Assembly (NCBI RefSeq): GCF_002288005.1
Contig: NZ_CP016771.1
Location: 1 to 64,000 of the forward strand
Source of the DNA: Candidatus Nanopelagicus hibericus
GTDB taxonomy: Bacteria; Actinomycetota; Actinomycetes; Nanopelagicales; Nanopelagicaceae
Length of the DNA: 64,000 nucleotides
Direction: 5' to 3'
Every line of letters starts with the position of its first letter. The stretch's first letter is position 1. This document shows, piece after piece, positions 20,750 to 29,021 of the stretch. The position numbers and the translations under genes were made by a program. A model generated the notes under the pieces. It was given only the letters and a program-made list of their open reading frames with translations, ran no database searches and was not told the DNA's origin.

Positions 20750-22765
20750 ATGTCTTTGCCATTTCCAGCAGCACCTGCGCAATCTGAATCAAGAAGTGTC
20801 CTTGCAATTCCAGCATTTAGAAAACTTTGGCAAGCGATGGCTTTTTCATCCTTTGGCGACTGGCTTGGACTTCTAGCCTCAACTGCATTAGCTCAACAAC
20901 TAGCAGGTGGTGATTATGCCAAGGCAAACTTTGCAATTGCAGGCGTATTTATTGTCAGGTTGTTACCAGCAGTAATCTTAGGTCCATTTGCTGGTGTTAT
21001 TGCAGATAAGTTTGATCGTAGAAAATTGATGATTATTTGTGATGTTTTACGCTTTTCCCTATATCTTTCAATACCAATTGTTGGAAACTACTTTTGGCTA
21101 TATACCGCATCGATTCTGGTGGAAATTGTTACCTTATTCTGGTCGCCTGCAAAAGAAGCATCAGTTCCAAACCTTGTTCCTAAATCTAAATTAGAGAGTG
21201 CTAATCAGGTATCACTTCTTGCAGCATATGGAACTGCTCCAATTGCTGCGATTTTGTTTTCTACTCTTGCATTATTTACAGGTGCAATAAATGCAGCTTT
21301 GGGAAACACCACACCAGCATCGGCTGCAGATCTAGCTCTTTATATAAACGCAGTGAGTTTTCTATTTTGCGCGTACACAGTTTGGCGCTTAAAGGAGATT
21401 CCATCAGGGCCAAGTCAGAAGTTAAATTCTTCTTCAATTGGCAAATCTCTTTGGGAGGGCTTCTCATTTATCAAAGGCTCTAAAATTATTAGAGGTCTAA
21501 TCTTTGGAATGCTTGGTGCCTTCTTTGCAGCAGGCGCCGTAATTGGACTAGCTCGAACCTTTGTCGATGATCTACAAGCTGGTGAAGCTGCTTATGGAAT
21601 TTTATTTGCGGCTGTATTTTTTGGGCTAGCACTAGGTATCTCATTTGGGCCAAGGGTATTTGCACAATTTTCTAGAAGAAGATTATTTGGAATTTCATTA
21701 ACTATTTCAGGATTATTATTAGTAATTCTCTCCTTGGTTTTAAACCTAGTACTTGCAATCTTTATCACCGTTTTACTTGGCTTATTCTCTGGCATCTCTT
21801 GGGTAATTGGATTTACCATGCTTGGGCTTGAGGTCGAAGATGAGGTGCGAGGAAGAACCTTTGCATTTGTTCAATCAATAATAAGAGTCTCACTAGTTTT
21901 AGTTTTAGCAATTTCACCATTGGTAGCAGCTGCAATAGGTGAACATACCTACTCATTTAGAACCACAACAGTTACCTATAACGGCGCTGCCTTTACGATG
22001 TTTTTCGCCGGATTTATTGCAGTACTAGTTGGAGTTATTTCATATAGACAAATGAGAGATCGACCAAATGTTTCACTTTTAAGTGATATTAAATCAGCAT
22101 TCCGTGGTGAGTTAGGTGCGATCACAGGTCAGGTGACAAGTGGAGTATTTATCTCATTTGAAGGCGGCGAAGGTTCTGGCAAATCAACTCAAACAAAATT
22201 GCTAAAAGATTGGCTTGAGAAAAATGGTGAAGAGGTTTTATTAACTCGTGAACCTGGTGGAACTACTTTAGGTAATCAATTACGGGATATTTTGTTGGAC
22301 AATAAAACTGGCGTGATTTCACCTCGTGCTGAAGCTTTGATGTATGCAGCAGATAGAGCCCATCATGTTTTCTCTTTAATTAGACCTGCTCTGCAAAGAG
22401 GTGAGATAGTAATTACAGATAGATACTTTGATTCATCAATTGCATACCAAGGGGCTGGAAGAGTATTACTGCCAAGTGAGGTAGCAAGAATTTCTAGATG
22501 GGCAACAGAGTCTTTAACTCCAACTTTAACTGTAATCATGGATCTACCAGCCGAGATCGGCTTAGGCAGATTGCATTCAACTGATCGATTAGAGAGTGAA
22601 CCATTAGCTTTTCATGAAAGAGTAAGGCAAGAGTATTTAAACCTTGCCCACCTTGATCCTGAGCGCTTTTTAGTGGTGGATGCATCTTTAACTATCGAAC
22701 AAATTCATCAAATTATTATTGAACGAGTAGGCGCCATTAAAACTTTAAAAAGAAACCTGAAATAA
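20750..22765 (+). CDS. tmk: MFS transporter-like membrane domain fused to thymidylate kinase
   Basis: Residues about 20-435 form a Major Facilitator-like membrane domain with roughly 11-12 hydrophobic segments and the typical loop GVIADKFDRRKLM. Residues about 465-671 are a complete dTMP kinase with P-loop EGGEGSGKST, the DR-type motif REPGGT, and TDRYFDSSIAYQGAGR. The kinase makes dTDP for DNA synthesis. Similar fused proteins are known in other actinobacteria, so this is not a sequencing artefact; the two domains are in one uninterrupted frame. The transported substrate is unknown. It lies between topA and holB, and holB starts 2 bp after its stop. Confidence 0.93.
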   Translation: MSLPFPAAPAQSESRSVLAIPAFRKLWQAMAFSSFGDWLGLLASTALAQQLAGGDYAKANFAIAGVFIVRLLPAVILGPFAGVIADKFDRRKLMIICDVLRFSLYLSIPIVGNYFWLYTASILVEIVTLFWSPAKEASVPNLVPKSKLESANQVSLLAAYGTAPIAAILFSTLALFTGAINAALGNTTPASAADLALYINAVSFLFCAYTVWRLKEIPSGPSQKLNSSSIGKSLWEGFSFIKGSKIIRGLIFGMLGAFFAAGAVIGLARTFVDDLQAGEAAYGILFAAVFFGLALGISFGPRVFAQFSRRRLFGISLTISGLLLVILSLVLNLVLAIFITVLLGLFSGISWVIGFTMLGLEVEDEVRGRTFAFVQSIIRVSLVLVLAISPLVAAAIGEHTYSFRTTTVTYNGAAFTMFFAGFIAVLVGVISYRQMRDRPNVSLLSDIKSAFRGELGAITGQVTSGVFISFEGGEGSGKSTQTKLLKDWLEKNGEEVLLTREPGGTTLGNQLRDILLDNKTGVISPRAEALMYAADRAHHVFSLIRPALQRGEIVITDRYFDSSIAYQGAGRVLLPSEVARISRWATESLTPTLTVIMDLPAEIGLGRLHSTDRLESEPLAFHERVRQEYLNLAHLDPERFLVVDASLTIEQIHQIIIERVGAIKTLKRNLK

Positions 22766-22767
22766 CT

Positions 22768-23913
22768 GTGAGTGTTTTTTCATCTTTGATTGATCAATCT
22801 CAAGTGGTTGAAATCTTAAAAGATGCTGCTCAAGCAGCTCATAATTCAAATGATTTAAGCCAAGTAATGACAAGTACCTGGCTTTTCACCGGCCCACCTG
22901 GCTCAGGGCGCTCAAATGCAGCGATTGCATTTGCTGCAGCTTTAGTTTGCAAAGAGGGTGGTTGTAGTAAATGTAACGATTGTCTGTCAACAATTCTTGG
23001 TACGCATGCAGATGTTGAATTGATTAAAACTCAAGGTTTGTCTATAAAAATTGATGAAGTTAGAGAATTGATAACCAGAGCTTCTTGGTCACCATCTGTT
23101 GCAAATTATCATGTTGTTGTAATTGAAGATGCTGATCGTTTAACTGATTCTGCTGCGAACGCACTACTTAAAGTAATTGAAGAACCAGGCTTAAGAACTA
23201 TTTGGTTGCTTTGTGCTCCAACTTTAACTGATGTTTTGCCAACTATAAGGTCAAGGTGTCGACATCTTTCATTGCGAACACCATCTACCAAAGCAATAAC
23301 TAAATTATTGATTGAAAGAGATGCAGTGGACGCTAAAACAGCAGAGTTTGTAGCACGTGCTTCAGGTGGTCATATTGGACGAGCAAGAAGATTGGCCACA
23401 GATGCTAACGCAAGAGAAAACCGGGCAAATATTTTGAAACTACCTTTAATGATCAAAGATATTGCTTCAGCATTTAAAGCAGCTCAGCTTTTAGTAGATG
23501 CAGCCAAAGCTGATGCACTAACTGATGCTGAGAAGAAAGATGAAGATGAAATTTCGAAATTGAAAGAGGCTTGGGGTGCTACAGGTAGCAAAATGGCTAG
23601 TGGTGGTTCAAAAGCTGTGAAGGAGTTAGAGAAAGAACAAAAATCAAGATCAACAAGAATGGTCAGGGATTACTTAGATCGAGCACTCCTAGATCTTGCA
23701 ACGCTGTATAGAGATGTACTGCTTCTTCAATCAAACTCAACAGATTCACTAATTAATCAGGATTTAATTGAACAAATCAAAATAATGGCTACTTCGACTA
23801 ATCCAGCCAAGACTCTTGCCAAGATTGAAGCGATCTTAAAAACCCGAAGAAATTTGGCCCAAAATGCAGCACCTTTATTACTTATTGAAGCATTGATGTG
23901 TGAATTACGTTAA
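22768..23913 (+). CDS. holB: DNA polymerase III delta' subunit
   Basis: The delta' subunit is part of the clamp loader that opens the DnaN ring. The 381-residue protein has an AAA+ fold with a degenerate P-loop (GPPGSGRS, Arg in place of the usual Lys), a zinc-binding cluster CKEGGCSKCNDC (residues about 63-74), Walker B VVIEDADRLT, and sensor motif RSRC. The changed P-loop lysine agrees with delta' being a non-hydrolysing subunit. The GTG start lies 2 bp after the tmk fusion, so the genes are co-expressed. Length is typical for the actinobacterial protein. Confidence 0.92.
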   Translation: MSVFSSLIDQSQVVEILKDAAQAAHNSNDLSQVMTSTWLFTGPPGSGRSNAAIAFAAALVCKEGGCSKCNDCLSTILGTHADVELIKTQGLSIKIDEVRELITRASWSPSVANYHVVVIEDADRLTDSAANALLKVIEEPGLRTIWLLCAPTLTDVLPTIRSRCRHLSLRTPSTKAITKLLIERDAVDAKTAEFVARASGGHIGRARRLATDANARENRANILKLPLMIKDIASAFKAAQLLVDAAKADALTDAEKKDEDEISKLKEAWGATGSKMASGGSKAVKELEKEQKSRSTRMVRDYLDRALLDLATLYRDVLLLQSNSTDSLINQDLIEQIKIMATSTNPAKTLAKIEAILKTRRNLAQNAAPLLLIEALMCELR

Positions 23914-23957
23914 GAAAATGGTAATTAGCACCCTCCAAAGTAAGGCAAAATACTCTC

Positions 23958-24602
23958 ATGCGACTTGACCATGTTTCCTATGTTGCTTCCCACGATCAGA
24001 TCTCTGATGTTGTTAATCGAATTGGCTCCCAAATTGGAACCGCATTTGTTGATGGCGGAATTCATCCAAAATTTGGAACCAGAAATTTCACGGCCCCTTT
24101 GCTTAATGGACAATACATTGAAGTAGTTTGCCCATTGGATCATCCAGCAACAGATGCAACTCCATTTGGAAATGCAGTTAAGAAAAAAGCTGATGCAGGT
24201 GGTGGTTGGTTAACTTGGGTATTTAGTTCAAGTGATTTAGGAAAAGTAGAAGAAAAATTTGGGAGAAAAGCCGCAGATGGATCTAGAACAAGACCTGATG
24301 GTAGTGAGCTGAAGTGGAAGCAAATTGGCGTAAAAGACATCATGGGTTCTGGTGAATTACCTTTTTTTATTCAATGGTTGACAGATAAGCACCCTTCAAA
24401 AGATGGTAATTCCGTTGCAAAAATTACTAAAATTGTCATTGCTGACGATGAAGAGTTAGCAAATTCTTGGTTTAAAAATGAAATTAACTCTGGATTAACA
24501 GATATTCAAATTGAGTGGATAAAACCTGAGTTGAATGAAGGAGAAAAAGGCATTGTAAAAGTTGAAATTGGTTTGAAAGACCATTCAATAATTATTGAAT
24601 AG
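23958..24602 (+). CDS. Glyoxalase-like (VOC superfamily) protein
   Basis: This 214-residue protein begins MRLDHVSYVASHDQISD, the first strand-helix unit of the glyoxalase/vicinal oxygen chelate fold. It keeps the segments FGTRNFTAPLLNGQYIEVVCPLDH and PFFIQWL that are typical of the 'glyoxalase-like' family found near replication genes in actinobacteria. Reaction and substrate cannot be assigned. CAAAAT (23946-23951) ends 6 nt before the ATG, so it may be leaderless. It is the last gene of core-like composition before the carbohydrate island. Confidence 0.75.
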   Translation: MRLDHVSYVASHDQISDVVNRIGSQIGTAFVDGGIHPKFGTRNFTAPLLNGQYIEVVCPLDHPATDATPFGNAVKKKADAGGGWLTWVFSSSDLGKVEEKFGRKAADGSRTRPDGSELKWKQIGVKDIMGSGELPFFIQWLTDKHPSKDGNSVAKITKIVIADDEELANSWFKNEINSGLTDIQIEWIKPELNEGEKGIVKVEIGLKDHSIIIE

Positions 24603-24626
24603 GCATTTAAATTTAATATCAACCGT

Positions 24627-25355
24627 TCAATTCCGAAGTATTTTCTCGAAGCCCTTAAATAGGTCATCGCTAGTCCAGCTATTTTCAAGCAGATAATCAG
24701 GCTTCATATCTAGTAGTTCAATAGAGGAATGCGCTCCTGTCGCAGCAGCCATTACAAATAGATCAGAATTCTTGGCGGACAAAATATCACGGGGGCTATC
24801 GCCAATAACTAGACCAACTTGATCCTCAGCAAGAGAGTTTTTTGCATTCTCAATAACCAAATCCCTATTCCAATCCTTTTCTGTGGAATAAAATAAATTA
24901 TTTTTGTCAAAATATTGCAATAGATCAACATGACTTAATTTAATTAATGCACCATTCAGACAATTCCCCGTTCCAATTGCGAGCTCAATATTTGGAGACT
25001 CATGTAGCATAATTAAAGTCTTCTTGATCTCGCCAATTACCTGTGTTTTACTCTCCCGCAAAGAACTGGGTAGTAAAAGAGAATACTCATTGAGAATCTG
25101 TGTAATCTCATTGAAGGGGGTCTCCATGTTTATTGATTTGAGCAGATATTGGGCGATTTCGTAATCAGTAAACCCGCTTAATTTTTTTCGTTCAATTTGA
25201 ACTTCCTGACCAGCGAATTTAGATACCGCGTTAGCAAAAGGAACTGCCGCGGCTCCATGTGTCTGTAACAATGTACCGTCTATGTCCCAAAATATTTTTA
25301 TCTTCTTATAATTTTTTGCTCTTTGCATATGGAAAGCATATCTTTTTTGACGCAT
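24627..25355 (-). CDS. HAD-superfamily phosphatase
   Basis: The product has motif I DIDGTLLQT, motif II in AIGTGN and motif IV GDSPRD, with a helical cap between motifs I and II, i.e. a phosphoglycolate phosphatase/beta-PGM-type HAD enzyme. The furthest upstream start is a TTG at 25373; the ATG at 25355 is preferred, and a third Met at 25328 is possible. It is transcribed away from kdsA across a 107-125 bp gap. Its position suggests it could remove phosphate from KDO-8-phosphate in place of KdsC, but KdsC is a cap-less HAD, so this is only inference. General phosphoglycolate phosphatase activity is the main alternative. Confidence 0.75.
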   Translation of the reverse strand: MRQKRYAFHMQRAKNYKKIKIFWDIDGTLLQTHGAAAVPFANAVSKFAGQEVQIERKKLSGFTDYEIAQYLLKSINMETPFNEITQILNEYSLLLPSSLRESKTQVIGEIKKTLIMLHESPNIELAIGTGNCLNGALIKLSHVDLLQYFDKNNLFYSTEKDWNRDLVIENAKNSLAEDQVGLVIGDSPRDILSAKNSDLFVMAAATGAHSSIELLDMKPDYLLENSWTSDDLFKGFEKILRN

Positions 25356-25373
25356 ATTTTTAAATATCTCCAA

Positions 25374-25480
25374 ATAGATCTTTGTTTCAAAGGGAATCTG
25401 AGGTAAAATTCCTCAAAAGTATGCAAATACTCTATATACTTAGTTCATTAACTAACTAGCGCTGATTGTAGGTTTAATAC
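25374..25480. promoter_or_regulatory. Divergent promoter region between HAD gene and kdsA
   Basis: This AT-rich gap contains TATACT (25435-25440), a good -10 hexamer about 40 nt before the kdsA ATG. TAGGTT (25469-25474) lies 6 nt before the ATG and would give a leaderless start. GGAAT/ATTCC and GAGG/CCTC short inverted repeats lie near 25393-25414. No strong Shine-Dalgarno precedes kdsA. Confidence 0.4.
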
Positions 25481-26353
25481 ATGACATCAAAAATTATCGA
25501 AATAGGCTACGGTAATGTAAAACGAGTTAAAATCGGCGGGAATGGAAAATTAGTTCTTATTGGTGGTCCGTGTGCAATAGAGAACAGAGATCACGCATTG
25601 ATGATGGCAGATCAAATTTCAAAAATTTGTGACGAACTTGGTGTTGATTGGGTGTACAAATCATGTTTTGATAAAGACTGTAGATCGTCACCAGATAGCT
25701 TCCATGGAGTTGGCATCGACCAAGGTTTAGAGATTTTATCTGAGGTAAGAAATGAGTTTGGCATACCGGTTACGTCAGATTTCTCTGATCCTGCCTGGGC
25801 TGCAGCAACTGGGGAAGTTTGTGACCTTGTGCAAGTTCCAGCATATTTATGTCGACAAACCTCAATACTCCGTGCTGCTGCAAAAACTGGTAGACCCATA
25901 CACTTAAAAAAAGGACAATTCATGAGTCCATGGAACATGAAGAACTCAGTAAAGAAAATAGAAGCAGCTGGTGGAACCCAGATATTATTGGCAGATCGCG
26001 GAACTTTCTTTGGATACAACATGCTTGTAAATGACATGAAGTCTTTTGCAATAATGGCAAAAACTGGTTATCCAGTATGTTATGACATAACCCATTCAAT
26101 TCAGATGCCTACATCTATGGGAGAAATATCAGGTGGCGAACGTGAATTTATACCTCCGCTAACTCGAGCAGCAGCAGCAGCAGGAATCGATGCAATATTT
26201 GCAGAGATACACAATGATCCTCCCAACGCATTATCTGACCCAAACACAGTTTTAAATATTGCTCACCTAAAGCATGTGCTGGGCCAAGCCCGCGACATTC
26301 ACAATTTCCGGCTAGAATTACTTGAAAAATACGGGGTTGATAATGTCTACTAA
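25481..26353 (+). CDS. kdsA: 3-deoxy-8-phosphooctulonate (KDO-8-P) synthase
   Basis: KdsA condenses phosphoenolpyruvate with arabinose 5-phosphate to KDO-8-phosphate. The 290-residue TIM-barrel protein has the family segments GGPCAIEN, FDKDCRSSPDSFHG, VPAYLCRQT and ILLADRGTFFGYN. Cys31, His205, Glu242 and Asp253 correspond, with a constant offset of 20, to the four metal ligands of the metal-dependent Aquifex enzyme (Cys11, His185, Glu222, Asp233). This places it in the metal-dependent class. It is KdsA rather than NeuB or DAHP synthase by these motifs. It heads a four-gene unit and overlaps the CBS gene by 11 bp. Such a gene is unexpected in an actinobacterium without an LPS outer membrane. 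Confidence 0.93.
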   Translation: MTSKIIEIGYGNVKRVKIGGNGKLVLIGGPCAIENRDHALMMADQISKICDELGVDWVYKSCFDKDCRSSPDSFHGVGIDQGLEILSEVRNEFGIPVTSDFSDPAWAAATGEVCDLVQVPAYLCRQTSILRAAAKTGRPIHLKKGQFMSPWNMKNSVKKIEAAGGTQILLADRGTFFGYNMLVNDMKSFAIMAKTGYPVCYDITHSIQMPTSMGEISGGEREFIPPLTRAAAAAGIDAIFAEIHNDPPNALSDPNTVLNIAHLKHVLGQARDIHNFRLELLEKYGVDNVY

Positions 26354-26729
26354 TGAAATAGTAAGTTCGAGAATGATCAAAATTAATAGCTTTCCAATAT
26401 TAGACGAAAATGTAAGCTTGAAGTCTGCGCTGGATAGCATGAGTAAATATTCACTTGGAGTTGCTTGTTTTGTTAATAAACAAAACCAGTTTGTTGGTAT
26501 TTTAACTGACGGCGATTTAAGAAGACTTATTCTCAATAAACAAAGCCCACTACCAGCCTTACTCATAACGTCTGCCATTGAATTTGGAACTAGATCTCCA
26601 AAAAATATAAAAGAAAACGACACAATAAGTAAGGCAATCGCATTGATGGACGAAAGTCGTATATGGGATCTTCCTGTGCTAAATGAGCTTGGAAATGTAG
26701 TAGGACTTTTAAATCGCCATAATTTATAA
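26343..26729 (+). CDS. Stand-alone CBS-pair protein resembling the KdsD C-terminus
   Basis: From the ATG at 26343 this is a 128-residue protein made only of two CBS domains. Its GILTDGDLRRLI and the following SPKNI and DLPVLNELGNVVGLLNRHNL segments resemble the regulatory CBS pair of arabinose-5-phosphate isomerase (KdsD/KpsF) or of LegF/PtmE-type nucleotidyltransferases. The SIS isomerase domain that normally precedes the CBS pair is absent. An upstream in-frame ATG (26322) would add seven residues but extends the overlap with kdsA from 11 to 32 bp. kdsB follows after 2 bp. Likely role: ligand-sensing regulator of the KDO pathway; not testable from sequence. Confidence 0.8.
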   Translation: MSTNEIVSSRMIKINSFPILDENVSLKSALDSMSKYSLGVACFVNKQNQFVGILTDGDLRRLILNKQSPLPALLITSAIEFGTRSPKNIKENDTISKAIALMDESRIWDLPVLNELGNVVGLLNRHNL

Positions 26730-26731
26730 AT

Positions 26732-27520
26732 ATGATGCAAAAAATAAATGAAGTTACCATTCTAATTCCAGCAAGGTTAAATTCACAAAGGCTACCTAAC
26801 AAATTACTACTCGAAATAAATGGCTTACCAATAATTGAGCATGTACGACGACGAGCTGAATTAAATGAATTCGGAGCGGACGTATATGTTGTATCAAATG
26901 ACAAAAAGATATTGAAAACTATCTCGGGATATGGTGGCAAAACACTACAAACTCATAGAAAACATCTAAATGGCACCAGCCGGTGTTCGGAAGCAGCCGA
27001 ACAGTTAAAATCGAAATTCTATTTAATTCTTCAAGGCGATGAAATACTGGCTCTACCACGACACATCAACCAATTAATAAATGAATCTATCAATAAACCA
27101 AACTCAAAAGTAATTAATTTAATATCGAAGCTAGAAAAAGAATCAGAATTGAAAGACAAGAATATTGTTAAATGCTTAATAGGTATGAACAAGCAAGTCA
27201 TCGCACTTTTCCGAAAATCTCCACTAACCTCAAAGAGTAAAACACAAATGCAACTAATATATAAAGTACTCGGCATGTTTCTTTTCGAATCAAATACATT
27301 ATCCCAAATAGCTAAGCAACCTATTCAACCACTGGAAAAAACTGAACTAATTGAACAATTACGACTTCAAGAAATCGGAATAACTATAAACTCTTTACTA
27401 GTTGATATATCTCTTGAATCAGTAAATATAGCCTCGGACCTTTCTAAGGTGAAGAAAAAACTGAAAAACGATAAAGAACAAAAACAGATCTTGGCTAAAA
27501 TTCTCAATTATGAAAATTAA
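26732..27520 (+). CDS. kdsB: CMP-KDO synthetase-like cytidylyltransferase
   Basis: KdsB activates KDO with CTP to CMP-KDO. The 262-residue protein keeps the nucleotide-binding start TILIPARLNSQRLPNKLL, the THRKHLNGTSR segment, LILQGDE with metal-binding Asp103, and PLEKTELIEQLR near the C-terminus. It is diverged: the usual VDTPEDL near the end, whose Asp is a metal ligand in known enzymes, reads VNIASDL here (Asn232). The sugar may therefore be KDO or a related 3-deoxy-ulosonate. It overlaps the next gene by 11 bp. A close alternative is another 3-deoxy-ulosonate cytidylyltransferase; a NeuA-type enzyme is less likely. Confidence 0.82.
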   Translation: MMQKINEVTILIPARLNSQRLPNKLLLEINGLPIIEHVRRRAELNEFGADVYVVSNDKKILKTISGYGGKTLQTHRKHLNGTSRCSEAAEQLKSKFYLILQGDEILALPRHINQLINESINKPNSKVINLISKLEKESELKDKNIVKCLIGMNKQVIALFRKSPLTSKSKTQMQLIYKVLGMFLFESNTLSQIAKQPIQPLEKTELIEQLRLQEIGITINSLLVDISLESVNIASDLSKVKKKLKNDKEQKQILAKILNYEN

Positions 27521-29018
27521 CAATAATATTTATTCAGACTACACAACTTTTATAGATACTTGTAACAAAATCTTTGAAGTTTTTTCAAAATCAGATGTGG
27601 CATTATCTCCAATACTGAGCATAAGTAAACCGATACCAGAAGTTATAAAGAAAAAGCAAAGAATTATTCAAAATGTTACTAAAGAAAAGTATTACAGCTA
27701 TATTGTAACTTTTATACCGTGCATTCTTATCAATTTACTTGTATCCATTTTGCATCATTTTTATCATTTACAGTACTGGCGGCAATTCCCATTTAAAAAA
27801 CTTGCCAAAACTGAAATAATCTTTGTCTCACATTACACAGGGCAGGAAGCAAAAGTGGACGAAGATCCGTACTTTGGAACACTTCCACAACAGTTGAATG
27901 AAAACAAAAGACCGAATCTTCTTTTATATATAAATCATAATAAAGGTAATCCATCAAACCTCAATTTAGAAACGGAGGCACAAAAATTAAACAACTTACA
28001 ATATATTTTACCAAAAACTGTTAACACAAAAGAATTCTTAAAGTTATATATAAGTATTTTTGGAAACCTTAAAGAAATCATGTTCCATGTAGTAAAAAAA
28101 GGGGAGAAAAGTAAGCGCGAGAAAACATTAATGTTAGAACTTGCAATTCAGCAACTAGGCTTAGAATCCATGTCACAAACCATATTAGCGAAAAACATCG
28201 AACAAATAGTTGGTCAAACTGAAGCAAAGAAAATGGTCCTGACTTATGAAGGTCATAGCTTCGAAACTTATGTAGCCAATAAATTAAAGAGTAAGATTCC
28301 GAATCTGGATGTGTGTGTTTACCAGTTCGCACCTGTTGTTCCGGCGCAAAATTCTTTTTTTAGAAACCTTCATTACCTTAATAAAAATATAAGAGTATTT
28401 GTAAGCGGTTCGCAATATAAAGAAAATATTCTAAGGAGAACTAAATTACCTTCTAGCGCATTAACTGTTATTGGTTCTAGGAAAAATAGAGCAGAGAAAT
28501 TGTCTTTCACTGGAAGAAAAGATGTAACTGTAGTATTTGCTGCCGAGGGCTCAAAAGACTCTCTTATGGAATTTATAAATTTAGCATTCTATTCTTCTCT
28601 AGAGAATCCTGGTACCACATTCATCGTGCGGGCTCACCCAGATTCTGCTGATTATAAAAATGAATTATTCAAAAAAATGGGAAATCATTCTTCAAATTTC
28701 TATTTATCTAAAGATTCACTTATAAATGATTTGCATAAAGCAACCCACTGCGTTTATCGAAGTTCATCTGTCGGTCTTGAAGGACTGATGTATGGAGTGA
28801 TACCAATACATTATGCGGCGGAAATGAATTCAGTTCTAGATCCTATTAACACGCTAGATCTACCACATCTGCAATTTACAGATATAGATACTTTCAATCA
28901 AAAAATCAAAGAAATTTCCAAAAGTCATATAGAAATAGATGAGCAGCAGTTAAGAGATTATAGGGAAGTTTTTAATGGATACTTTGAGCCTTTGAAATTG
29001 AACATACTTAACTATTAG
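27510..29018 (+). CDS. Putative GT-B glycosyltransferase, candidate KDO transferase
   Basis: I do not recognise the exact family. The 502-residue protein has one hydrophobic segment near residues 65-90, then a large soluble part. The C-terminal half reads like a GT-B donor-binding domain: VTVVFAAEGSKDS, then RAHPDS, then YRSSSVGLEGLMYGVIPIHY. The HP and SSVGLE(G/A) pattern is shared with CMP-sugar-using polysialyl- and capsule-type KDO transferases. It overlaps kdsB by 11 bp and ends the kdsA-CBS-kdsB unit, so use of the CMP-activated product is a reasonable inference. Base composition is strongly AT-rich. Confidence 0.65.
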   Translation: MKINNNIYSDYTTFIDTCNKIFEVFSKSDVALSPILSISKPIPEVIKKKQRIIQNVTKEKYYSYIVTFIPCILINLLVSILHHFYHLQYWRQFPFKKLAKTEIIFVSHYTGQEAKVDEDPYFGTLPQQLNENKRPNLLLYINHNKGNPSNLNLETEAQKLNNLQYILPKTVNTKEFLKLYISIFGNLKEIMFHVVKKGEKSKREKTLMLELAIQQLGLESMSQTILAKNIEQIVGQTEAKKMVLTYEGHSFETYVANKLKSKIPNLDVCVYQFAPVVPAQNSFFRNLHYLNKNIRVFVSGSQYKENILRRTKLPSSALTVIGSRKNRAEKLSFTGRKDVTVVFAAEGSKDSLMEFINLAFYSSLENPGTTFIVRAHPDSADYKNELFKKMGNHSSNFYLSKDSLINDLHKATHCVYRSSSVGLEGLMYGVIPIHYAAEMNSVLDPINTLDLPHLQFTDIDTFNQKIKEISKSHIEIDEQQLRDYREVFNGYFEPLKLNILNY

Positions 29019-29021
29019 TTT

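Noticed and set aside
24603-25480. Integration site or direct repeats at the island's left edge
   Set aside because: No tRNA gene, integrase, transposase or repeat shared with the right edge near 37216-37260 was found by eye.
25481-26353. kdsA read as sialic acid synthase (NeuB) or DAHP synthase
   Set aside because: The metal ligands, the FDK..RSS segment and length match KdsA, and a kdsB homologue lies two genes downstream; there is no SAF domain as in NeuB.
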